A DNA stretch of 64,000 nt from Pisaster brevispinus (Eukaryota; Echinodermata; Asteroidea; Forcipulatida; Asteriidae): positions 638,001 to 702,000 of the forward strand of contig JAMKCF010000011.1 of the NCBI GenBank assembly GCA_023634235.1, written 5' to 3'. The stretch's first letter is position 1. Every line of letters starts with the position of its first letter. The translations under genes were made by a program, and so were the position numbers. Of the stretch, positions 20,901-34,929 are shown one piece after another. Below the pieces are notes generated by a model. The model was not told the DNA's origin, did no database searches, and saw only the letters and a program-made list of their open reading frames with translations.

Positions 20901-22379
20901 ATTTAGTAATTCGGTTTTAGCAGTTACCTCTCTGTTAAAACCTTGCAATGAGGCACGTTATCACAGAGCTGTGGCACATATAAAGAAAAACATAACCATT
21001 ACAAAATGGTAGATCCCAACCCCGTGATACTCCATGATATCCTACAGTGTACCATTACACACGTTTTAGAAGGGGTGTCAATCAACAGGGGTCGTCAATT
21101 TGGTCAGGAGGGGTGGTGGAAAAAAATATTTCCCATTGCATGCACAAAATCCTATCTCTGTGTGGGCGTGGTGTGAGTGAGTCACCGCTTGGTGACAAGG
21201 CATGGTTGTTGTGTCTGATCCTTGCTCTATGGTTTACCGGTTCAATGGGCTTGAAGGTATTCCTTGACATGTAAGCAACACACTTAGCTAAAGAAATAAT
21301 TGAGAAAAGGCATACGAACCCTCTTAACCTATCAATTACGCCGGCCAAACATCTGTGACAGGAAACTGTAGCAATGTTAGGACCAAACAGGTGCCTCGTT
21401 GCCAGGTTAAATCGGTTACCAGTTTACTAATCTCGTTTATTATGTCTCCCTCTGCAGCTAAAATAGTGGCGAACGAGACGGAATTAAGAGAAATCGCAGA
21501 TTTTGACAACAATGTCGTTTTGTACCAGTTTCAGCGTAACAAATGGCTGGAAAAAGTAGTAAGTAAAAGTCACTATCAAGAAATATATAAATATTTCATG
21601 AAGCAATTATTTGGATGGAAAAATATCACAGTTAGTATGGACTGAAACAACAAAGTGGTTTCAACTTTGCATGGTTGAGGTAGAATCTAGTAGGTTTCAA
21701 TTTGTTTTCTCAATACACCAATGTGCGTCGCTCTTGTGCCGTCGCGTCGCTCTTGTGCCGTCGCGTCGCTCTTGTGCCGTCGCGTCGCTCTTGTGCCGTC
21801 GCGTCGCTCTTGTGCCTTCGCGTCGCTCTTGTGCCTTCGCGTCGCTCTTGTGCCGTCGCCGGGGCGGCTTGTGCCGTCATCCGCCGCTTCGAAGCCGCTG
21901 CCCTTCGCGACGTGCGCTACGTCGATTAGTTGATCAGCCGGAGTAAGAAGGCCTAGCGAAACCAGTAATGGGGGTGCGGTGGACGACGTGATGGCCGACG
22001 CGCGGGGTGAAGTGATGGGTGATGGCAGGACACGACGGACGACGGCACAGGCGACTCGATGGCACGACACGACGTAGATGTTGGTCATCTTAATAACCAA
22101 AAGGCAATGACTAATAACGAGGCATGGAGGCAAGTTTGACTCCTTGCCTCCGATACCTCCGTGCGTGAGGGATCACACCTGTTGACAGTTTTACCTGTGA
22201 AGAACTTCGTTGGCAGTGTTTGATGTCTACAATTTGCAGACGTTTTGCAAAAATTCCAAATAGACGATTGTGACATGTATTCGAAATTTATTGTTTGTTT
22301 ATTTATTTGTTTACAGGGAGAGTCGTGTATGCTGGAGAATGTGGGCATATGTACAGCGGGAGACAGTAACTGTCCATAA
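2791..22379 (+). CDS. Secreted semaphorin-like Sema-domain protein (17 exons, 710 aa)
   Basis: Coding exons: 2791-2959, 5534-5676, 6326-6364, 7131-7244, 7736-7829, 9500-9643, 11732-11856, 12780-12894, 14261-14321, 14784-14937, 15988-16210, 16562-16653, 17169-17302, 18996-19021, 20012-20347, 21458-21558, 22317-22379. All introns are GT-AG, phases match at every junction, and the total is 2133 nt. The ATG at 2791 follows an in-frame TGA at 2782-2784. Residues 20-36 are hydrophobic ([17 protein letters not shown]), like a signal peptide. Residues about 55-515 carry Sema hallmarks: LLECGT, FVGDP, YFFFRE (250-255), SRVARVCK (269-276), [34 protein letters not shown] and nearby cysteines (about 510-545) resemble the start of a PSI domain. 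Residues 545-710 match nothing I know. No transmembrane segment or Ig domain is visible. Sema proteins act in cell guidance and adhesion, usually through plexins; class and partner here are unknown. Confidence 0.9.
4142..5232. mobile_element. Long inverted-repeat element with internal 21-bp repeats
   Basis: The ends are inverted repeats (ggtggctcat ... atgagccacc), the same as the compact element at 14966-15211. Inside the left part are many degenerate copies of a 21-bp motif built on 'acggcgatataacgcaat'. The middle (about 4555-5120) is unrelated and includes a roughly 60-bp direct duplication around 'aactaggttc' and 'cttctggtcactca', so it may be a nested insertion. No transposase is visible; it is probably non-autonomous. 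It lies in intron 1 of the Sema gene. Confidence 0.75.
5738..5970. mobile_element. Fold-back element of the 'ccgggtcatactgacccag' family
   Basis: The two ends are imperfect inverted repeats of about 60 bp (left has 'gattccgggtctcggggcctgac', right the matching complement). The core contains 'gacccagaaatggatcag'-type sequence. Relatives occur at about 6043-6250, 10530-10921, 12955-13070 and 14500-14620, all in introns of the same gene. It is short, non-coding and MITE-like. Confidence 0.7.
6043..6250. mobile_element. Second copy of the gacccgg fold-back family
   Basis: Starts with 'ctcaaaactccgaagtcaga' and ends with the related inverted sequence near 'gacccggaagtt'. The internal 'ggtcatactgacacagaaat' is shared with the element at 5738-5970. 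It is diverged and the borders are approximate. It ends about 75 bp before exon 3 of the Sema gene. Confidence 0.6.
6421..6728. repeat. 28-bp minisatellite, 11 copies
   Basis: Eleven direct copies of a 28-bp unit (starting gaactgacggctttggctat, then ggccgact). All are identical except one base in the last copy (ggtcgact). There are no spacers between units. It is intronic, 56 bp after exon 3 of the Sema gene. The word 'ggctttggctatggc' resembles the interior of the Harbinger-like short elements seen elsewhere in the window. Confidence 0.98.
7316..7450. repeat. C-rich compound repeat with G-run
   Basis: Irregular repeats of 'ccccgcccctg(a/g)cc' followed by a run of about 14 G. This is low complexity; the minus-strand open frame across it (Gly/Arg/Gln rich) is a by-product. 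It lies just after exon 4 of the Sema gene. Confidence 0.85.
7923..8053. mobile_element. Short inverted-repeat element (aagtctcgcgcgtattcga family)
   Basis: Terminal inverted repeats of about 28 bp: left contains 'aagtctcgcgcgtattcga', right contains 'tcgaatacgcgcaagactt'. Length is about 131 bp with no coding capacity. A second copy lies at 19380-19500. Both are in Sema gene introns. Confidence 0.8.
9155..9345. mobile_element. agagctgcttaagcag-family fold-back copy (diverged)
   Basis: Starts with 'ggcctaatttaaaatagcag' and ends with 'tttctgcttaagcacctcta' followed by 'cgaaatttagccct'. Internal landmarks are 'actggtaacctgtac' and 'ctgagcagaaaacta'. The family consensus has ends resembling 'gggcccaatttcatagagct' in inverted orientation. 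This copy is diverged. Confidence 0.65.
9715..9865. mobile_element. agagctgcttaagcag-family copy (partial)
   Basis: Contains 'cagctgcttaagcagaacat', 'ataccagtcatagattatac' and 'ggtaaccttattctggtaag', the ordered landmarks of the family. The right inverted end is replaced by a different repeat starting near 9870. Confidence 0.65.
9870..10003. mobile_element. Short element of the 'gaaatcgagccc' family
   Basis: Runs from 'tctcaaagagctgat' to 'gtgaaatcgagcccttggg', with internal 'tgctaagcaaagtgtgatgt'. Relatives are at 51277-51417 and 58111-58255, and a fragment is near 3010-3090. The ends form imperfect inverted repeats. Confidence 0.6.
10004..10495. repeat. Large inverted repeat (two ~120-140 bp arms, ~230 bp spacer)
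   Basis: The left arm (about 10012-10147) and right arm (about 10378-10495) are reverse complements with scattered mismatches. They share 'cttggacagctt' (left), 'aagctgtccaag' (right), and 'ttggaaaaggccct' on opposite strands. The spacer is AT-rich. The two arms make open frames on both strands that look alike; these are not genes. Confidence 0.75.
10530..10921. mobile_element. gacccgg-family element expanded by a 22-bp tandem array
   Basis: Outer parts match the fold-back family at 5738-5970 ('ccctaaaactgccatattct' on the left; 'ggaatccggatcaattctta' near the right end). The interior, about 10577-10810, is a direct array of about ten 22-bp units (gtgtcaaaatgacccggaac plus ct). A short element appears to have grown by internal tandem duplication. 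It makes a long plus-strand open frame that is not a gene. Confidence 0.8.
11008..11202. mobile_element. agagctgcttaagcag-family fold-back copy
   Basis: The left end 'caccatttcatagagctgct' and right end 'gttctgtgaaattgggccc' are inverted repeats. Internal landmarks 'gcttaccaaaataaggtcac' and 'actggtatcctgttcactt' match other copies. It is about 195 bp and non-coding. Confidence 0.8.
11732..12894 (+). CDS. Sema gene exons 7-8: core Sema-domain signature
   Basis: Two exons (11732-11856 and 12780-12894) joined in phase 0. They encode the most conserved Sema block: FVGDP, then YFFFRE, then [14 protein letters not shown], then FAKARLTC. This arrangement is characteristic of semaphorin propellers (FFFREXAXE followed by [10 protein letters not shown]) and is closer to semaphorins than to plexins or Met-type receptors. 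The intron between them carries several repeats. Confidence 0.9.
11976..12116. mobile_element. Harbinger-like MITE (GGCCGT ends, TWA flanks)
   Basis: A 141-bp fold-back beginning 'ggccgttgtcgaaaccacgg' and ending with the complement 'tggtttcgaaaacggcc'. Flanks are ATA on the left and TTA on the right, fitting a 3-bp TWA target site. The arms carry 'cttgggcttgggctccg' and its complement. It belongs with the elements at 35886-36024 and probably 18295-18427. Confidence 0.8.
12375..12699. mobile_element. Two adjacent agagctgcttaagcag-family copies
   Basis: A partial copy at about 12375-12502 ends in 'tttctgcttaagcagctcta'. It is followed by a complete copy at 12503-12699 with ends 'gcgcaatttatagagctgct' and 'gcagctctatgaaattgggc'. 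The full copy ends about 80 bp before exon 8 of the Sema gene. Confidence 0.8.
13735..14122. repeat. ~390-bp interspersed repeat, copy 1
   Basis: Shares ordered blocks with 17895-18284 in the same orientation: 'taaagttcatactgctagaa', 'cgcaacagctg', 'acaacggattaag', 'gaacatgaacactg'-like words and 'ccaatcctgtataat'. Identity is moderate by eye. No coding capacity; family unnamed. Confidence 0.7.
14628..14765 (+). mobile_element. tRNA-headed SINE
   Basis: The head has an A-box-like 'catagctcagcgccag' and a B-box-like 'caggttcaactctcg', followed by 'tctgttcaaccca' and a tail 'gtttataacttgatatg'. The same head-tail arrangement recurs at 30787, 33738, 54262 and 57511. It is intronic, ending about 20 bp before exon 10 of the Sema gene. 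Confidence 0.75.
14966..15211. mobile_element. Inverted-repeat element with 21-bp tandem core
   Basis: Near-perfect terminal inverted repeats of about 36 bp (left starts ggtggctcatattcgccaat; right ends with the complement). The centre is about six to seven copies of a 21-bp unit such as 'acggcgatctaacgcattag' + t. It is a compact relative of 4142-5232, located in intron 10 of the Sema gene. Confidence 0.88.
17335..17590. repeat. Interspersed repeat, relative of 34930-35560
   Basis: Shares with the 34.9-35.5 kb copy the blocks 'aagtcacatgtgaaagtt', 'ctgctcgctggaaaa' and 'ggctgcagcattcgcgaacg' in the same order and orientation. The open frames on both strands across it have no conserved domain. 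It lies in Sema gene intron 13. Confidence 0.65.
17895..18284. repeat. ~390-bp interspersed repeat, copy 2
   Basis: Same family and orientation as 13735-14122, with 'gaagttcatactagaaccat', 'acgcaacagctga', 'gaacaacggattaagc' and 'ccaatcctgtataatacc'. Bounded on the right by a Harbinger-like short element at about 18295. Confidence 0.7.
18295..18427. mobile_element. Probable Harbinger-like MITE, diverged
   Basis: The left end 'ggctcttttcgagactac' and the right end complement (ggacctttgcgaaactatgg) form imperfect inverted repeats. Flanks are TTA and ATA, as in the related element at 11976-12116. About 133 bp, no coding capacity. Confidence 0.55.
18609..18968. repeat. Cluster of cgtgaatattt / acgtaaatatt words
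   Basis: About 360 bp in which words such as 'cgtgaatatttacgtaaata' recur in both orientations, separated by 'cgaatcggggcaaaa'-like linkers that are also inverted. It is self-complementary at many registers. It ends about 27 bp before the 26-nt microexon of the Sema gene. Confidence 0.85.
18996..19021 (+). CDS. Sema gene exon 14: 26-nt microexon
   Basis: Flanked by 'tattttacag' and 'gtaagt'. It enters with two bases carried from exon 13 and leaves with one base, encoding MPRNLPGCS after DPYCK and so supplying a PSI-like cysteine. Skipping it would shift the frame, which together with exact phase agreement supports it as real. It lies directly after the cgtgaatattt repeat cluster. Confidence 0.75.
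19380..19500. mobile_element. Short inverted-repeat element, second copy of the 7923-8053 family
   Basis: The left end contains 'caagtctcgcacgtattcga' and the right end 'aaatacgcgcgagacttt', inverted relative to each other. The interior 'gtttgtttccttcacg' matches the first copy. Intronic. Confidence 0.75.
19528..19705. mobile_element. agagctgcttaagcag-family fold-back copy
   Basis: Left end 'gggccctattgaaaagagtt', right end 'atctctatgaatttgggct', with 'ttttctgctaagcataaag' and 'ttttggctggtaacattatg' inside. Same landmark order as the other copies. Confidence 0.75.
20012..22379 (+). CDS. Sema gene exons 15-17: unassigned C-terminal region
   Basis: Exons 20012-20347, 21458-21558 and 22317-22379 encode residues 545-710. 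The first is a beta-rich segment with several N-glycosylation sequons (NNS, NAT, NET, NCT) and cysteines in C-x-x-C and C-x-C spacing (DCGNC, NCTCS). The last exon is short and cysteine-containing ([20 protein letters not shown]), ending at TAA 22377-22379. It could be a degenerate Ig-like or IPT-like sandwich, but the usual Trp is missing, so I leave it unnamed. Confidence 0.7.
21727..22110. repeat. 19-bp GC-rich minisatellite (7 copies) and GC-rich flank
   Basis: Seven direct copies of a 19-bp unit (gtcgctcttgtgccgtcgc) at 21727-21859; copies five and six end in 'cttcgc' instead. A further 250 bp of unusually GC- and CpG-rich DNA follows ('cgacgtgatggccgacgcg'). The unit length is not a multiple of 3, so the same peptide words recur in several frames and both strands stay open; this is not a gene. 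It lies in the last intron of the Sema gene. Confidence 0.9.
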
Positions 22380-25300
22380 ATGAAATTAATAATACTGCAC
22401 TCATTTACATACTGCGCAAGTTTCGTTTTAAAATTAATGCTCAGAGCATGGGTTACTTTAAAGACTACTTGATTTAATCACTTACTTATTTGTGTTATTG
22501 GTTAGTCTTTAAGTGCCACCACTTTTGTTTTTATTTATCGGACTATCATGGCTGTCTCTATCATTGCTAAGAGTATTTGAACACTCGACGGTTAGTGATG
22601 AGCAATATAAATTTTTCAAATCAATTGGGGGGGGGGGCTATTGAGTTTCGTGTTGGACAGTGGTTGAGAGAATTATGTTTACACTATGATCAAGGATCTC
22701 ATCTATGCTATGAATCAAATGCGCCCTACCTTCAAATTTACTTCTGAGGCATTTGAGGCACCTGTTGTTACTCTCAGTACCCCTTAACCTAAAAATTTTT
22801 AAAGGTTAAACGTTGCGATAAAACCAAAAGTCAACACCAAATCCATGGAAACCCACACCAATACCTCGCACCCCCGCAAGATTTCAAGGCATTTGTATAA
22901 TTTGAATCCCACCTTTATGCCAGAAACACAAACGATGAAGAAGTTTTTTTGGGTCAAAGTTAATGACTTCTCTGAAAGATTAACAGCAAGAGGCTATTGT
23001 CTATAAGAGATATTGTATTTTCATTTTAAGAATTAAACAACAACAAATCATTTGAAAAGAAGATTTGATATCATGGAAATACCGCATTCCTTCGACTTTT
23101 TTTTCTCGTTTTCGCTACACGCGAGACTACACAGTCTAACAATTCATGTCCATTTTGAAATATGGTAATTGGCTGTTGCTTCACTAAAAGCGTCTGCCAG
23201 TTAGCCATTTTGAGATAACTATGGTGGCCACATTACGAGTGCACTAATTGATTTGAGTAAATCTGTTGATACAAGCAAACCGAACAGAACAATCCTATGT
23301 CCACCATATTTGAAAAAAAGCTAACTCCACTCTCTTGTGTTTTCGGGAAAAAGAAAAACAGGAAAATAAATAGGTTCAATTTGAAGAACGTTAGGCCTAT
23401 CTTAAGTAGGATTTGAAACTTTGCATGGTGGGAATACAATCAAGTGAGGTCTGCGGAGACACCATGTACATGATCGCTCTGCAATAGTTGTGGCGGTTTT
23501 GAGGAGAACAGGTGGTTTGACAAGTGGATTCGTCAAACCACCGAACTCATAGAGAGAGATTATGTACATTGTGTTTCAGCAAAGTTCACTTGATAACATT
23601 AATGTATACGGTATACACTTCCTCTGTTTCTTGTAAAAGTGGTCATGTAAAATTTATTTCTAAAATCATAAAGACTACCACTTTCGTATAAAATTATATT
23701 TAAATTGTTCAAAACTGTGAGTATATTCAGGCGTGTACAGTAGACCTAGACCATGTAACCTGGGACTTGTACGGTACACTTCCTTTCTTTCTTGTAAAAG
23801 TGATCATGTAAAATGTATTTCTACAATAAAAAAGAACACACTTTTGTTCTGAATTCAATTTAAATGATCAAAACTAGTGGAACTTAGTGGATTACCAAAA
23901 GTGTAAAGGCAAAATATAGTGTACATTATTTTACCGGGTTTCAAAAACCGTTTTGTTGCGCTTAATAGTTTGACTGCTCGTTCGTTATAGTGGCTTGTTT
24001 GTTTGTTTGTCGTGTTTCAAATGTGGGCTAGTGCAAGAATGGTGATTGCAATTTCAATAACAGTAGTTTTGTTTAGTTGATTCTATTTTGCGATAATTAT
24101 TTTGTAAAACAAATGCATTTTTACAAAACGGTTTTTGTTTGACTGTGTTGTTTCATTTTTTTTTAAACTTCACCAGCTTTGCAAAACTTTTGATTTATGT
24201 GCACAAAATATTATTAAAAACATTGTTTGCCCAATAAATTGGGACGGTTGGCATTTCCAGGGGCCAATTATGGCCGGTATATCAATAAACTGTCTAAATC
24301 TGAAGACCAGTTATTGTTATTACATGTAGTCCAACGGATATGGTTAGTTTTATAATTGTATAGTAAATTCAAGTTTTGTTATGGAATTGTTTATCCTTTT
24401 GGTAAGTGATGACGTTTTGGAGCCAGAAGTAGGCATACAATGTAAACGAATGGTGCATGACCATCCATCACACTGCTCTTCCGGTAAGAGTCCCGTCGGT
24501 AGTCCAAACCAAACACTAACATTTGAAGTCATATTGTATACCTTATTTCGGTCAAAAAAATGTCATTTCAATTCATTTCAATTATTCTGGTTGTGAAGCG
24601 AAGGATTCTCAGAAAAAAGAAACTTAATCACTGTACATAGCCAAGAACCCAAATGGAGAGAAGACAAGGAAGTATAAGTTTGTTTTTGATATGGGAGGAA
24701 AGCCCTGCAGAATTATTCCAGGGAAAACCCACGCAGTCAAGTAGGGACTGAAAACCCAATCCAGGTAGTGCCCCCCGTTTGGATTCGAACCGTGTTTCTA
24801 GAGGTGGAAGGCGAGGAAAGAAACCACTATACGCTACAACCTGACCACCAACTTGGAGATAAATTCTATATCATTGGTATTCTGCCTTTTAAAGGCAAAG
24901 TACGCCTTTGGTTTTTGGACCCGTTCGATTGTTTTAATCCATGTAGATACGTATACAGTGTATTTATACAATAACACCATGTGAATTTTTATTTCAAAAG
25001 GTGGTCGCGTTTTTGTGATATCGCCGAAAAATCCGAAGCAAATTGTGTCCACGTGGGAAGAATAATCCGTTATAGGAATACACAATCTGAGAAACGTTTC
25101 TGATAGTAACGCTTCTCAGATTCAAATTTAAGGGTATAAAAACTGATATCTGTTTACATAACCACAATACTTTAAAGTTAAATGTTTCTCAAACAAAAGC
25201 TTATGATATAGGCTTCTAACCAATACGTTTTTATTGCCATTAGTTTTAAGAGTGATTACCAAACGTATACCTTCCCTAGGCATAGTTTATTTAAGAATAC

Positions 25301-27079
25301 TTTGGACTTCTCCAGGCTACACGGTGCCAATTTCTATACGTTTTGTCTGTCCGTCCAACGGGCATCTCACCTCCAACCCCAGCTCCTAGAATATGCAATT
25401 CCATATTTGTTTTCTGTCTTGTAAAACAAAAAAGCAGTAATTGTTACCTTCAATTTATTTATTTATTTCTTCCCCCCTTTTTTTGGGGGGGGGGGTAAAT
25501 ATTGTTTAGGAATGTTCATCATGAAGTATACAAATAAATGTGAGTTTAAATTAATTAAATTGAATTGAGAAGTTACAGGTGCGGCCGTTCAACTGTCTCG
25601 AAATAAGTCAGCAAAGGTCTTAGTAGGCTTAACAGGTTATTATGACAACTGTGTAAACGTTGATTGTCATAGGTTTATAAATAGAACATGGATATAAACA
25701 GTAAGAATGTAGTGAAAGATTTAACCTTTGAATAAAAAATAATATTAATTTTGGCTAATTTCGTAAATTTTGTATTTTCTTCACACTAGACCCCTGGCCT
25801 TTGACCCTAACTAAAAAAAAAATTTAAAAAAAATAAAAAATCATTATTATTTATGTGATACTTTAATACTTGAAGTAAATTATATTCAGTTATCATTTAT
25901 TTCATCACAGTTTTACGAATCAAAAGCACTTGGAATTTGTTTTTGCACTAACCATTAAACCCATTACTAACTATGAAAACTATAAAAGGGGAACTTTCAA
26001 CATTAAGAATAGATTTGTATAGATGCATAAACAAATGCATGTACTGTCAATAACCAATTACGGGCAGGATAGGTGTCAAAGACAATATCCTTACTTGGTG
26101 TGTCCCAACATCATGCACAACATAACAAACCTGAGTTTGGGCTCAGAAAAACACCCCTGATGAACAAATTTGAGTGCTTTCAGATGCCTCAGACAGATTC
26201 AAATTGTCGAGGGTGAAAATTACCTCTTTCTCTAAAACTTAACTACCTCAAAGAAAGTGGTTTCCCAAGATGTTTCAACAGCTCTTCAGTGTTTTTTGTA
26301 AGTTGCAATGGTCATTAGCTTGTAGAGTATTACCCAAAAGTATACCCTTCATTTAAAGGGCATGGGTTTTTTCGCCTTCATACTATGTGGCAATATCGGT
26401 AAAAGCAAACGCAAAACGAAATTATTGCCCGAACATGATTTTAAAACATTCATACGTTGGTAAATGAGCGGTCAATTTAAACGTCGCGTTATTCTATTAT
26501 TTAGCGTGAAAAAAAGCTAATTGGAACAGTGTTCAACTTTATTCTTTGGCTTTAAAAAGATAACCATTCATAACAATTCAGATGAACAGTAAACTCAAAT
26601 TCGCAGCAGCCTTTCACATATCTCAGTTGCTAATAATTTGAATGCCGATTTCGCATGGCCTAAAGTAGACCGACTTGATGTGTTGAACTCGTATAATCTT
26701 CCAAGTGAAATTGAACGGAGACTTTGGCTAGCTGGCAGCAGGGGGGGGGGGGGGTGGGGTTAACCACCATGCCCCATAATGGAGCACCAAAAAATAATGT
26801 GTTCTTCGTGTCGCTGTGTACGCCCCGCCCCCCCCCCAGCAAGATCAAGAAGGGAAGTCTAAAGACGACCATCACTTCTTTTTCAAAAATAAATTTTTGC
26901 GCCTCATACACATGAAAATTATTCTATTTTGTGTTTCTATTCGAATTTTGTTCATAAACAAAAGAGGAAAGGCCGCAACTCCCCTCCACACTTCTTGTTT
27001 GTTTGGTCCCCCCACATCTATTGAGTGAATTGAACCATTGAACTTACCTCCATGATTGAACTCACACACGTAATTAACT
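22380..27079. other. Intergenic region between the Sema gene and PRRC1
   Basis: No gene is supported; all open frames are under 100 codons and lack domains. The left part should contain the Sema gene 3' UTR, and AATAAA-like words occur near 23366 and 23824, but I cannot choose a poly(A) site. An imperfect direct duplication of about 120 bp lies at 23600-23725 and 23768-23880 (shared 'cttgtaaaagtg' and 'tcatgtaaaat'). A tRNA-like repeat lies at 24695-24850. G- and C-runs occur at 25488-25496 and 26739-26753. Confidence 0.5.
24695..24850 (-). mobile_element. tRNA-derived repeat (B-box on minus strand)
   Basis: 'agggactgaaaacccaatcc' followed by 'ggattcgaacc', the complement of a pol III B-box, then 'aggtggaaggcgaggaaaga'. 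A similar arrangement lies near 12195-12310 ('tagggactgaaacccc' and 'ggggttcgaacc') and a weaker one near 38510-38580. I read these as old SINE copies in minus orientation. Confidence 0.55.
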
Positions 27080-27207
27080 TCGGGCGACGTGGCACAACAC
27101 AACGACTGTTTCATGAAATTGTGTTTACATCATCAGCGGCAGTCGACACATGCGCAAAATTGGGCTTAAAATTATTGAAAACTGCGCTTTGGAAGAGCTC
27201 ATTTAAT
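27080..27207 (+). promoter_or_regulatory. Possible promoter / non-coding first exon of PRRC1
   Basis: The first coding exon of PRRC1 has an acceptor (tttcag at 28468-28473) in front of a short 5' UTR, so an upstream non-coding exon should exist. The only attractive candidate I see ends 'atttaat|gtaagtt' at 27207. It is preceded by a less AT-rich stretch with 'acatgcgcaaaa' (27149-27160), which resembles an NRF-1 half-site. This is inference; no other support. Confidence 0.25.
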
Positions 27208-28060
27208 GTAAGTTAAAATATTTTGTATTTTCCTTTTGTTGTGTTGATTTCAGCTTGTCGATCTTTTTTACTCGGTATTGTGTGAAAAGCACTTTATTTC
27301 ACTAAATATAGAATAAACGATAGTTTTTAGCTAGTGGTTGCGCTTACTTTTACATTCACCAGTTGCGCTATTTACCACTTACAATAAAAGTGCATACTTT
27401 TGTAGTTCTCCAGTTCGTTGCGAATCCAAACCCTCGTTCCTGCAAGTACCATCGGTCATAAGGAACCACAAAGGTTAAAATTAGGCACATTAAAAAAAAA
27501 AACCTTTTCATCAACATTTTAAACCAGAATTATTTAATGCCCTGGCTGTGTACACTACGGTGGGGATGGGGGATGGAACTTTACTATAATTTAGTTATAC
27601 TTACAATAATCAGGTTTACTATAATTAGTTAATACTTAGTTTACTAATAAAGTAATAGACCCTATGCATATGAAGTCATTTCAGTAGGGTGCCCTCGCCT
27701 AGCCTAGAGGTCAAAAGGAGGTTTTCCTTTGCCCCATCCTGTGCGCTGCATTGTACACATCTGTGCGTTTCCACTAGTTCATCATCGGTTAACCTCTATT
27801 CTAAGTCTAAGATGGCGGCTATGACTTCAATGCATAATAGTATTACATTGTTATTGTTAAATGTTTAAAAAACAAACAAACAAACAAACAAATAAAAACA
27901 CCAGAATTTTCAAAATGTTTACACCAGAGGGGTAGCAGGTTCAGGTTCAAATCCCAATCTTGTCAAATTGGAGACATTTCTGAATCCGACTGCCACTTTT
28001 TTAAAAGTTTACTCACAAGTCGCAACAGAGAAACAAAACTAGTGTTTATTTTCATCTTAC

Positions 28061-28203
28061 TGCCAGACTATACCCAGTAATTGGGGCACAGTCCTCCCTT
28101 CTAAAAATGTTTGACAACTTCGGTCGTACTAGCTTGTACGACCGGAGATGTCAAACAAATCTTTAAAGGAGTACAGTGCCCAGTTACTGGGTCTACTGCC
28201 AGA
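28061..28203. mobile_element. Palindromic hairpin element
   Basis: Outer arms are imperfect inverted repeats ('ctgccagactatacccagta' versus 'tactgggtctactgccag'). The centre is a tight hairpin: 'gacaacttcggtcgtac' and 'gtacgaccggagatgtc' around a 6-nt loop. About 143 bp, non-coding, in the presumed PRRC1 5' intron or upstream region. Confidence 0.8.
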
Positions 28204-28508
28204 TATTTTTTTGTACATTTTTAAGCCTTTAGAATCGTTCAAACTGCCTGTTTCTCACTGTATATTCTGTCAACCTTTCCGGACAGGTAACGGTAGAATT
28301 TGACAAAAATCAAGAGATGTAAAATGGCAGTTGGATACAACATTTCAGCTGTCAACTTTCCTTTATTCAACCTCATATGGAATTAAAATTTACCCAGTCA
28401 GTTTCCCTTGTGTTTTGAGTACTTTAAAGAAAGTTGTTGAATATATTTAGTGCAATTTTGGTGTAATTTTCAGGAGAGGTAGTAACTTCTAAAAATCAAC
28501 ATTTCACA

Positions 28509-34368
<5,860 letters not shown>

Positions 34369-34929
34369 ACTGCTGTAAACCGAGCATCATTTGACAGTGT
34401 CAGCCTAGTAGCCATCTTTTGATTGGCTAGCTGATCCTTGGTGTTTACCTTTTTAACCAACAGAAGGGAGCCTTACAGGAATGCTAGCTATCTCGGTTGA
34501 GATTGGCTAAATGATGCTGGTGCTGACAGACAATTGTTTACATTATACCGCAGCCACCACGGTCAAATCTCCTGTATGCAAATGTAATGTATTCATAGAC
34601 AATCTGATTGGATCACAAGTTGGACCGGGTAGTCTGGTTTCTAAGCAGGAATGTCAACATGATGGATGCATTTGTAAACAGACCAGGCCTGATACTTCAT
34701 GGAGGCAACGGGTGCCCCTTAGTCACTGCCTTGGTGCCCCTTGAAGTGTTCAAATTTTCCTGATTGGGGTGCCCTTTATTTAGGAACAACTACAATGCCC
34801 TTAGAACAAAGAAGTATCAGGCCTGAAACATAACAAAGTATAGATTAAAATTTGTACAGGGTATATTTGAGAAATCATTACTTAGAGTCATAGATTTTTT
34901 TTTTTCAACGTGATGCTGATTTTTAGGCC

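Noticed and set aside
21687..22133. 148-codon minus-strand and overlapping plus-strand frames
   Set aside because: Produced by a 19-bp GC-rich array; the peptide repeats ([12 protein letters not shown]) follow from the unit and no start context or splice structure supports them.
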